Shown piece by piece: positions 17,698 through 25,063 of a DNA stretch of 37,170 nt. This stretch comes from Plectonema cf. radiosum LEGE 06105 (lineage in GTDB: Bacteria > Cyanobacteriota > Cyanobacteriia > Cyanobacteriales > Nostocaceae). The notes below the pieces were generated by a model. The model made no database searches. It saw only the letters and a program-made list of their open reading frames with translations, and was not told where the DNA came from. How positions within the stretch are numbered: position 1 is the first letter of the stretch; every line of letters starts with the position of its first letter. Made by a program: the position numbers and the translations under genes. The stretch is from positions 1 through 37,170 of the forward strand of contig NZ_JADEWL010000064.1 in NCBI RefSeq assembly GCF_015207665.1, given 5' to 3'.

Positions 17698-20523
17698 ATG
17701 CCAAAGCAATACCCAAAACAAAAGCGTCGCATCTTAACAGCCTTTTTCGTAGTGAGCTTTATACTTACATTATTTCTCAGCAATGTTTTTATTAACACTA
17801 GTGGAATAGCATTTGCTACGGTTGTCAAAATACAAAATCAAGATACTAATCAACTGGTAGAGAAAGGAATTGAATATTATAACAATGGGAAATTTAGAGA
17901 AGCAGTTCAAGAATGGGAAACAGCTTTAAATATATACCAAAAAAACAAACAACTTCCAGAACAAGCAATTGTTCGAGGAAATTTGGCTAATGCATTTGAA
18001 AAACTTGGTGATTTAGAAGAAAGTATTAAACATTGGAATGCAGCAGTAAATTTATATCAACAAGTTGAAAATCCCCGCGAAACTGGAAGAGCGCTGACAC
18101 AATTAGCACAAGCATATAGTAATTCAGGACAATATAAAAAGGCGATCGCAATTTTATGTGGTGCAGAAGAAACAGAAATAGATGATAATCAAATAAAGAA
18201 CAAAAAAAATACACATCAATCAAATTGTTTAGAGAAAAGTGCTTTAGAAATATCTCGCACTCAAAAAGATATTAAGGGAGAAATTGCAGCATTAGGAAGT
18301 CTTGGGGAAGCTTATCGTTTGTTAGCTAAATATAATTTGGCAACTCAATATTTAGATTATGCTCAACAGAAAGTTGATGTCGATAATTTTTCTTTACAAT
18401 CAAAAATATCAAATAGTTTAGGTAACGTGTATTTAGGTAAAGGACAACTTTGGAGTTTTTATGCAGATTCTGCGAAAGAAAGCGAATTACCTAAGTTCGA
18501 TGAAATTGTATTAGAGGCTAAATCTTATTATCAAAATGCTCGGAATAATTTTCAAAATAGTTACCAAATTGCAGTCAAACAAAATAATAAACCCGCTCAA
18601 ATGGGAGCGCTGATGAATTTAATTCAAGTTGATCTTCGCAGTCAAAAATTAAAATCATCTCCTAATAACAACTTACAACTTGGAAATCAAATAGATAATA
18701 AAAAACAAGCTTTAGCACTGCTGGATGAATTACCCGATTCACCACAAAAAGTATTTGCAACAATTGATTTAGCAAATCTATCTGCTGATGAAAAGATTAC
18801 TTCACCATTAACTCAATGTCCAACAAAACGGCAATTATCAGATGAAGAAGTTGTCAGATTACTAAATCAAGCTATCAAAACTGGTAATAATATTCAAGAT
18901 TCTCGTTCCGAGTCTTTTGCTTTAGGAGCCGCAGGACATTTTTATGAATGTCAAAAGGATTATAATCAAGCTTTAGAATTAACCAAAAAAGCACTATTAG
19001 CTGCTGAATATAAACTGCAAGCGAAAGATAGTTTATATTTGTGGGAATGGCAACAAGCAAGACTTTTAGAAAAAACAGGAAGCCAGTCAGAGACAATTTC
19101 TGCTGCTTACGAACGAGCTTTTCAAACATTAGAAATAATCCGCAGTGATATCATCACAGCAGATAGAGACTTGCAGTTAGATTTTCGGGATGTCATTCAA
19201 CCTCTATACCGTAAATTAGCTTCCTTAAAACTGGAAAAAGCAACTGCGGAAACTAACTTAAGTCAAAAATCAAATAAAGAAGTTGAGCAACAAAATCAAA
19301 ACAATCAAGAACTTGATACCGCTCGTGAAATCATTGATTCTCTGAGATTAGCTGAATTACAAAACTATTTTGGTAATGATTGTATTGCAGCATTAATTAC
19401 ACCGCAAAAAGTTGACGAATTACTCGGAGGGGAACAAGGTAAAACTGCTGTATTTAGCTCGATTTTTCTCGAAGACAAAGCCGCAATTCTACTTAGTCTA
19501 CCAGATAAATCTCAACATATTCAGTGGATTGAGCAAACAAACAATCAACAAATTACCCGCAAAGAATTAGAATCACAGATCAGAAGCTTTTTTGAAGAGT
19601 TAAAAGGACAACAAAAATTTCGCATCGAAGATTCACCCGAAGCTCAAAAAGTATACAGTCAAGCTCAAAAAATTTATGATTGGATAATTAGACCTTTTGA
19701 AGAAAAAGGTTACTTAAACCAAGACAAAATTCAAACACTGGTTTTTGTTCAAGATGGGTTATTTCGTAGCATTCCCATGTCTGCTTTAATCGACAAAAAA
19801 CAAAATCAATACCTCATTGAAAAATATGCGATCGCCACAACACCAAGTTTACGCTTAACAGCACCAAAAGCAGATAAAAGAAAACCTAATCGGGCGATGA
19901 TATTTGCTTTTGATAAAGCATCTGAAATAGACAGGAAAGAATTTCAAGCTTTGGATTTTATTAGTAAGGAAATAGAAGCACTGGAAAAACTTTTCCCTGA
20001 TATAAAGCAACTTACTAAGCAAGATTTTACTTCATCTGACTCAAACCAGAAACCCCAAAAAACTGATTACCCAATCATTCACATCGCAACTCATGCACAA
20101 TTTGGAATTATTCCAGAAGATACATTTTTAGTAATAGGAAAGAATCAAAAGCTAACTATTAGTGACTTAGAAAAAACTTTGAGAAAATTTGACGATGATA
20201 TCAATGGAATTGATTTATTAACATTAAGTGCTTGTCAAACCGCAGCAGGAGATGAACGTGCTACTCTGGGTTTAGCTGGAATTGCCTTAGAAGCAGGAGT
20301 GAACAGTGCTTTAGCTTCCTTATGGTCAGTAGATGACAAATCCACATCAATTCTAGTTAAAAATTTCTATGCAAATTTACAAGCCGGAAAAAGTAAAGCA
20401 CAAGCTTTGCAACAAGCTCAACTTGCGTTAATTCATAATTCGAGCAAAATATCGGAAATACAAGAAGAATACAAGAAACCTTATTATTGGTCACCTTTTA
20501 TTATGATTGGTAATTGGTTGTAA
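17698..20523 (+). CDS. Exported TPR-CHAT domain protein (caspase-like)
   Basis: The 941-aa protein begins with a signal or anchor segment (FFVVSFILTLFLSNVFI, residues about 16-33). Tetratricopeptide-type helices fill residues about 50-480 (for example GIEYYNNGKFREAVQEWETA and NLANAFEKLGDLEESIKHWN). The C-terminal CHAT domain (about 600-941) shows the caspase-like dyad: His799 in IHIATHAQFG and Cys846 in TLSACQTAAGD. CHAT proteins of this layout are common in cyanobacteria, often beside TPS adhesin genes. It may process or scaffold exported proteins; that is inference from family and position. AGAG lies 9 bp before the ATG. It is divergent from tpsA2. Both catalytic residues are present, so it is probably an active peptidase. 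Confidence 0.88.
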   Translation: MPKQYPKQKRRILTAFFVVSFILTLFLSNVFINTSGIAFATVVKIQNQDTNQLVEKGIEYYNNGKFREAVQEWETALNIYQKNKQLPEQAIVRGNLANAFEKLGDLEESIKHWNAAVNLYQQVENPRETGRALTQLAQAYSNSGQYKKAIAILCGAEETEIDDNQIKNKKNTHQSNCLEKSALEISRTQKDIKGEIAALGSLGEAYRLLAKYNLATQYLDYAQQKVDVDNFSLQSKISNSLGNVYLGKGQLWSFYADSAKESELPKFDEIVLEAKSYYQNARNNFQNSYQIAVKQNNKPAQMGALMNLIQVDLRSQKLKSSPNNNLQLGNQIDNKKQALALLDELPDSPQKVFATIDLANLSADEKITSPLTQCPTKRQLSDEEVVRLLNQAIKTGNNIQDSRSESFALGAAGHFYECQKDYNQALELTKKALLAAEYKLQAKDSLYLWEWQQARLLEKTGSQSETISAAYERAFQTLEIIRSDIITADRDLQLDFRDVIQPLYRKLASLKLEKATAETNLSQKSNKEVEQQNQNNQELDTAREIIDSLRLAELQNYFGNDCIAALITPQKVDELLGGEQGKTAVFSSIFLEDKAAILLSLPDKSQHIQWIEQTNNQQITRKELESQIRSFFEELKGQQKFRIEDSPEAQKVYSQAQKIYDWIIRPFEEKGYLNQDKIQTLVFVQDGLFRSIPMSALIDKKQNQYLIEKYAIATTPSLRLTAPKADKRKPNRAMIFAFDKASEIDRKEFQALDFISKEIEALEKLFPDIKQLTKQDFTSSDSNQKPQKTDYPIIHIATHAQFGIIPEDTFLVIGKNQKLTISDLEKTLRKFDDDINGIDLLTLSACQTAAGDERATLGLAGIALEAGVNSALASLWSVDDKSTSILVKNFYANLQAGKSKAQALQQAQLALIHNSSKISEIQEEYKKPYYWSPFIMIGNWL

Positions 20524-20920
20524 TCTACACATCATGATTGTGGTGTGGTTTCTTCGGGAGTAGTTTGACCAATTTTTTAGAATCCAATAAATCACGGATG
20601 CTCCCGATTTTTCGCCCTTGAATCCTTAGAGGAGAAAGGTTGTATTCCTAAGTCTCTAGATTTTTACACAGATATTTACTCCCATACTATACACTTTTCT
20701 GTAATTTTACTTACACGTTTAGGTTATCCTCAATTCAAAAAAATGTATTCTAAGCACCACAAACTGTAGTTTATTTAATTTGATAAATTCTTTACTGTAT
20801 TAATTAGAGCAACGGAGAATAAATAAAAGTTTATTTATTACTTTAATTATTCCCACGCTTTTTTCTATCCATTCATGATCATTACAATCATTAATTGATA
20901 AATTAAACAAAGAGTACATC
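20524..20920. other. Intergenic region upstream of the AraC-type regulator
   Basis: No gene is supported. CGGGAG (20555-20560) and CTCCCG (20601-20606) followed by ATTTTT could form a long-loop terminator for the CHAT gene, but the 40-nt loop makes this weak. The remainder holds copy 3 of the upstream element and an AT-rich leader ending in AAAGAG before the regulator ATG. Confidence 0.5.
20690..20776 (+). promoter_or_regulatory. Three-copy upstream element, copy 3
   Basis: TACAC-TTTT-CTGTA (20690-20703, one mismatch in the palindrome) is followed after exactly 61 bp by TGTAGTTTATTT (20765-20776), preceded by CACCACAAAC. The element faces the AraC-type regulator, whose ATG lies 144 bp downstream. 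Confidence 0.65.
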
Positions 20921-21832
20921 ATGAAAAAGATACTAGTAATTGAAAATCAAGTAACACTGCGAAACTTCTTTTTAAAATTTCTCAATGATAGGGGTTTTGA
21001 TGCTATTGGTGCAGAAAATGGATCTATGGGTGTTAAGTTAGCAAAAGAACATTCACCTTTATTGGTTATTTGTAATGTTAAGGCATTAGAGCTAAATTAT
21101 CATAGTATTATCACAGATTTTCGTCAAAATGCTGCGACAAAAATTACTCCATTTATTTTTATAGCTACAGAAACAATTGATCGTCAGCTTCTTACTGAAA
21201 ATAAATTACTATCCAATAGCTATGATACGTATTTAACTCAGCCTTACCAAGAAGAAGAACTATTGTTAACAATTAACGTTCAACTTCAAAAACGAATAAT
21301 TATTCAACAATGGTGTGTTTCCCGCGAATTTTGCCAACAAAACCAAACTAGTGAAGCAATAAATACCTTTAAATCGGAGTCGTCGTTACTCCGCCGTGCA
21401 ACGGCGGAACCTGCGACGACCGGCGTTCCCCAGTCCATATTTCCTATTTCTAATTGTTCCTTACTAAACAAAGTGTTCCAATTTATTGAAGAAAATTATC
21501 ACCAGCAAATAAATCTTGGTGATGTAGCTGAAGCTGTTGGTTATACAGCTACTTATCTTACTAACTTAGTGAAACGTCAAACTCAAAAGGGTATATACGG
21601 CTGGATTATTGAGCGTCGTATGGCTGAGGCTCGCTGTTTACTAATCAAAACTGACCAATCTGTAAGTTGGATTGCGGCAAAAGTCGGCTATCCAGACTCC
21701 GGTCATTTTAGCCGCTTGTTTCGCCAAAACTATTCTATATCTCCCAAAGCTTGGAGAGATACTTATAGCGAAAATATATTAGTAGAGGAAACATTTCACG
21801 GAACATCAAGGATGTTACTCACTAAAAGTTAA
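20921..21832 (+). CDS. AraC-family regulator with degenerate receiver domain
   Basis: The 303-aa protein has an N-terminal CheY-like fold (residues 1-125) and a C-terminal AraC/XylS DNA-binding domain with two helix-turn-helix units (about 185-290; INLGDVAEAVGYTATYLTNL and VSWIAAKVGYPDSGHFSRLF). The receiver lacks key phosphorylation residues: the phospho-acceptor Asp is Asn52 (VICNVKA), the acidic pair is Glu8-Asn9, and the conserved Lys is Gln107 (LTQPYQ). It therefore probably works without phosphorylation, through ligand, dimer or partner binding. The linker (about 150-172) is encoded by a GC-rich palindromic insertion. It lies upstream of the PEP-CTERM-like gene and the biosynthetic cluster, all on the same strand, so it may control them; its own promoter carries the three-copy element. 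Confidence 0.88.
   Translation: MKKILVIENQVTLRNFFLKFLNDRGFDAIGAENGSMGVKLAKEHSPLLVICNVKALELNYHSIITDFRQNAATKITPFIFIATETIDRQLLTENKLLSNSYDTYLTQPYQEEELLLTINVQLQKRIIIQQWCVSREFCQQNQTSEAINTFKSESSLLRRATAEPATTGVPQSIFPISNCSLLNKVFQFIEENYHQQINLGDVAEAVGYTATYLTNLVKRQTQKGIYGWIIERRMAEARCLLIKTDQSVSWIAAKVGYPDSGHFSRLFRQNYSISPKAWRDTYSENILVEETFHGTSRMLLTKS
21379..21420. repeat. Palindromic GC-rich element inside the regulator CDS
   Basis: GTCGTCG (21379-21385) pairs with CGACGAC (21414-21420), and inside it TCCGCCG pairs with CGGCGGA around a TGCAA loop. The element sits in an AT-rich gene, keeps the frame and encodes the inter-domain linker LLRRATAEPATTGVPQS. It looks like a mobile palindromic repeat that landed in a tolerant linker. 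Confidence 0.7.
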
Positions 21833-21929
21833 TTTCGGTATTTTAACTTACTAAACTTTAGATTGCTATACACTAAAGAGTAGTGATAATATGCAAACAA
21901 ACTTCTAAGACTTCGATCAAATTTTAATT

Positions 21930-22931
21930 ATGCGTACATACCAGATATCCGCTTTCCTCTTTACAACCCCTTTATTATCTTTTGTAATAGCTCCAGCATC
22001 TGTAAAGGCTGCCACTTTTAATTTTGATCAACTGAGATTTATTGAACCCAGACCGATCGAATCTAATGTTTTTTTGGATTTTCAGGGTTTACCTTCACAA
22101 AATGAAGGATTTGTTGCTTTCTATAACCAAGATGCTGATGCTCTAGATAGAGGTCATAGATTAGTTCCGTTGAATTCTCGTGCCGATATTCCAGGTGTTC
22201 CCGATAATGCTCCTTACTATGGTACTGGAAGACAAGGTAGCCCGGAAGTACCCTCAACTAACGCGACTAGAACAGCTAGTTTAGTTAATAATTCCGGTTT
22301 TTCAAACTTTAATAGTTATTTAACAAATAATGGTATTGAATTTAGTGATATTGGTTTTGCATTCGGGCAAAAAGAAGGTCAGGATTTTACAAAAACCTGG
22401 AACTTAGGTGCAGACGTTATTGGTGAAAATTGGTTTGCCGAACCAGATTCACCTATTGAAGAAAGAATTTATAGCGCTAATCCTAATGATGTTGAATTAG
22501 GTTTATATAATGGTACGACTAAAATAATTGACTTCGGATATTCTGATTATTATGCAGTTGTTGATTATGGTCCAACAACTTCATTTCAAGATGATATTGA
22601 GAGTAATTTTACAGACCCAATTACGGTAAATAAAGTACCCAATTTATCTTCATTCAATCAAGGTTTGGCTGATGCTTTTGTTAAAGATGTCTCTGCTGCT
22701 GGAAATAGAGTCCAGATAGTTAACTCTTTTGACGGAGATGATTTATTCCAAAGAAGCGGAAATGGATTTGATATGTTTATTCTTCCATTTCCATTAGAAT
22801 TACGAGTGGTTAGAGCCGTGCCGGAAAAATCTTTGACATGGACGCTATTAATGTTTGGAGTTTTGGCTGCGATATCTAGACGTAAAAAAGCAAGTAATCA
22901 AGTTGAATGTAAAAGGTTCTTGAGCAAATAG
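21930..22931 (+). CDS. Exported protein with PEP-CTERM-like C-terminus
   Basis: The 333-aa protein has an N-terminal signal peptide (FLFTTPLLSFVIAPASVKAA, cleavage near residue 28). Its C-terminus has the layout of a PEP-CTERM sorting signal: VPEKSLTWTLLMFGVLAAIS followed by the basic run RRKK. The core motif is VPEK instead of VPEP, and about 12 residues follow the basic run, which is unusual. If functional, it would be processed by an exosortase and anchored or released at the surface. The body (Asp/Asn/Ser-rich) is not recognised. It lies 97 bp after the regulator gene, without a clear Shine-Dalgarno, and is followed by a terminator-like hairpin, so it could be the regulator's co-transcribed partner. 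Confidence 0.7.
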   Translation: MRTYQISAFLFTTPLLSFVIAPASVKAATFNFDQLRFIEPRPIESNVFLDFQGLPSQNEGFVAFYNQDADALDRGHRLVPLNSRADIPGVPDNAPYYGTGRQGSPEVPSTNATRTASLVNNSGFSNFNSYLTNNGIEFSDIGFAFGQKEGQDFTKTWNLGADVIGENWFAEPDSPIEERIYSANPNDVELGLYNGTTKIIDFGYSDYYAVVDYGPTTSFQDDIESNFTDPITVNKVPNLSSFNQGLADAFVKDVSAAGNRVQIVNSFDGDDLFQRSGNGFDMFILPFPLELRVVRAVPEKSLTWTLLMFGVLAAISRRKKASNQVECKRFLSK

Positions 22932-23355
22932 ATCATAAATAAGCATTACTTAAAATTAGTATCTTTTAAGGGGGTTTAGACTTGATATTTAATTCAAGTA
23001 TTAGCCCTTCTTTTTATTGTTAAATTCGTTTTATCAACTCCATCTCCGCTAACTATACAAGAGAAATGATGCTCGCTTCACTAATCTGATTTTTAGTATA
23101 TTACTTATTTAATGCTATTCTCCGTTTCCTATTTTGCCTTAAAAACTATTGTAGAGTTATAAAATTAAAACAAAAGAATATCCTATTCAAGCTCAATATT
23201 TTTCATGGAAAATTGATTTAATATCTCTTAAAATTAAATGATTAACAGTGATGAACTCTGTCACCCGGTACTCATCAAAACAAATTTGTATCTAATCCAA
23301 CAATTTCATTTTGTTCTGTGAAAAGGTACAGTAAAACTCATCAAAGGATTTTAAA
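22932..23355. other. Intergenic region upstream of the biosynthetic cluster
   Basis: Apart from the terminator at its start, the stretch is plain AT-rich sequence with no ORF or repeat of note. It should contain the promoter of the first cluster gene; AAAGGA lies before the ATG at 23356. No copy of the three-copy element was found here. Confidence 0.5.
22971..23016 (+). terminator. Probable intrinsic terminator after the PEP-CTERM-like gene
   Basis: GGGTTTAGACTTGA and TCAAGTATTAGCCC form an interrupted stem (GGG/CCC base, ACTTGA/TCAAGT top) followed by TTCTTTTTATTG. This separates the regulator and PEP-CTERM-like genes from the biosynthetic cluster. Confidence 0.5.
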
Positions 23356-23715
23356 ATGTTTGAATTAAATGCAAAATCTGGCGCACCCGCAATTAGCAAA
23401 GGTGCTAATTTACTTGGTTTAACTCTCTCTTATTCTGAGTTAAACGAGCTGCAATCTGGCAATCATATTTCTCTTGAAAATAGAAGTTTAAGTGAAATTG
23501 GTTCATTATTTATTATGGTGTCAGCACTTGCTGATATTAATGCGGGTAAAACAAAGACTAATGTAACTTTTGGTGATTTACCGAAAGCAACTACTGATTC
23601 TCAATGCTGTTCGGGTATTCCTATTTATTGTTGGGAGTCTAATTCTCAGAAAATATGTCTTTTTCTGACTATGGTAGATGGTAAGCCTGCAATTCGCAGT
23701 TGCTGTCATTCATAA
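23356..23715 (+). CDS. Small Cys-rich protein of unknown function
   Basis: The 119-aa product is not recognised. It has a good AAAGGA Shine-Dalgarno and an ATG. The N-terminal ~80 residues are soluble and low in Cys; all six Cys lie in the last 37 residues (DSQCCSG, YCWES, QKICLF, RSCCHS), with vicinal Cys pairs at both ends of that segment. No signal peptide, double-glycine cleavage site or Nif11/nitrile-hydratase leader is visible, so a RiPP precursor is only a possibility; a metal-binding or disulfide-bonded small protein is equally possible. It is the first gene of the plus-strand cluster, 201 bp before DAHP synthase, and may be co-transcribed with it. Confidence 0.6.
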   Translation: MFELNAKSGAPAISKGANLLGLTLSYSELNELQSGNHISLENRSLSEIGSLFIMVSALADINAGKTKTNVTFGDLPKATTDSQCCSGIPIYCWESNSQKICLFLTMVDGKPAIRSCCHS

Positions 23716-23916
23716 GTGAAGAAGTTACCCTGGATTTATCTCGGTATTCTATTATTTCGATTACAACAAATTAATATCCTATACTACCGAAATATTTTCC
23801 ATTCTTCTTTACTTATTATCCGATTAATATAAATATTATGAGGATAAAAGATTAACTACAACGAATAGCAACGATATCTGTTTTATTTGAAATTCATTTC
23901 CGGAGAATTAACATCA

Positions 23917-25017
23917 ATGATTGTAATAATGAAATCTGCAACTCCAGCAATGGAAGTTGAACGAATTACTCAAGAAATTCGCCTTTTGAATATCCATCCA
24001 GAAAAGTCTGTTGGTATTCATCACACTTTAATCGGTTTAGTAGGTGATACTACATCTATTAACGTTCAACAAATTGAAAAACTTAGCCCTTTTATTGAAA
24101 GAGTAATGCGTGTAGAAAAACCTTTTAAACGTGCTAGCTTACAATGGACTAATGGACAACCCAGTACGGTTTATGTAACTACACCAAATGAAATCGTTGC
24201 TTTCGGTCAACATTCTCCCATAGTTGTGGTTGCAGGTCCTTGTTCGGTTGAAAATGAAGAAATGATTGTGGAGACAGCACAATCAGTCAAGGCTGCTGGT
24301 GCCAAGTTTTTGCGTGGTGGTGCTTATAAACCACGTACTTCTCCTTATTCATTTCAAGGACATGGTGAGAGCGGTTTGGAATTACTTGCAAAAGCCAAAG
24401 CTGTCACTGGTTTGGGAATTGTCACTGAAGTGATGGATACGGCAGATTTAGATAAAATCGCAGATGTAGCCGATATTATCCAAATCGGAGCCAGAAATAT
24501 GCAGAATTTTTCACTGTTGAAACAAGTCGGAGCCATTAATAAACCTGTGTTGCTCAAGCGAGGGATGGCTGCAACTATAGAAGATTGGCTAATGGCTGCC
24601 GAGTATATTCTTGCGGCTGGTAATCCCAATGTAATTCTTTGCGAGCGTGGAATCCGCACTTTTGACTGCAAATATGTGCGAAATACTTTGGATATATCCG
24701 CCATACCTGTTTTGCGTACTCTAACTCACTTACCGATTATGGTTGACCCTAGTCATGCAACGGGTAAATCTGAGTTTGTATCATCAATGACAATGGCAGC
24801 AATCGCTGCTGGTACAGATTCATTAATGATTGAAGTTCATCCCGACCCAGCAAACGCATTATCTGATGGACCCCAATCTTTAACACCGCAACAATATCGA
24901 GAGTTAATGCAAGAAGTAGCTCCTATTGCTGAGATATTTGGTCGTTGGTCGAATAAACATACTATGACAATGCCATACTGTTCTCTAACAGAAAAAGAAT
25001 TAGTATATAGCGTTTAA
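23917..25017 (+). CDS. aroF: 3-deoxy-D-arabino-heptulosonate 7-phosphate synthase (type I-beta)
   Basis: The 366-aa enzyme condenses phosphoenolpyruvate and erythrose 4-phosphate, the first step of the shikimate pathway. An N-terminal ferredoxin-like regulatory domain (about residues 1-80) precedes the TIM barrel, as in the feedback-regulated I-beta enzymes. Active-site motifs are GPCSVE, KPRTSPYSFQG, GARNMQNF, LLKRG, CERGIRTF and DPSHATG. The ATG at 23917 was chosen over an upstream TTG because GGAG lies 11 bp before it. It sits 46 bp before the PAL gene, so it is probably a dedicated copy that raises phenylalanine supply for the cluster; a housekeeping copy should exist elsewhere. Retention of the regulatory domain suggests it may still be feedback-controlled. 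Confidence 0.92.
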   Translation: MIVIMKSATPAMEVERITQEIRLLNIHPEKSVGIHHTLIGLVGDTTSINVQQIEKLSPFIERVMRVEKPFKRASLQWTNGQPSTVYVTTPNEIVAFGQHSPIVVVAGPCSVENEEMIVETAQSVKAAGAKFLRGGAYKPRTSPYSFQGHGESGLELLAKAKAVTGLGIVTEVMDTADLDKIADVADIIQIGARNMQNFSLLKQVGAINKPVLLKRGMAATIEDWLMAAEYILAAGNPNVILCERGIRTFDCKYVRNTLDISAIPVLRTLTHLPIMVDPSHATGKSEFVSSMTMAAIAAGTDSLMIEVHPDPANALSDGPQSLTPQQYRELMQEVAPIAEIFGRWSNKHTMTMPYCSLTEKELVYSV

Positions 25018-25063
25018 GTTTTGATCGAAAAAATCTACAATCCACATCTATTTCACAAATATC

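Noticed and set aside
23887-23916. Upstream TTG start for DAHP synthase
   Set aside because: The ATG at 23917 has a GGAG ribosome-binding site and gives the usual N-terminus.
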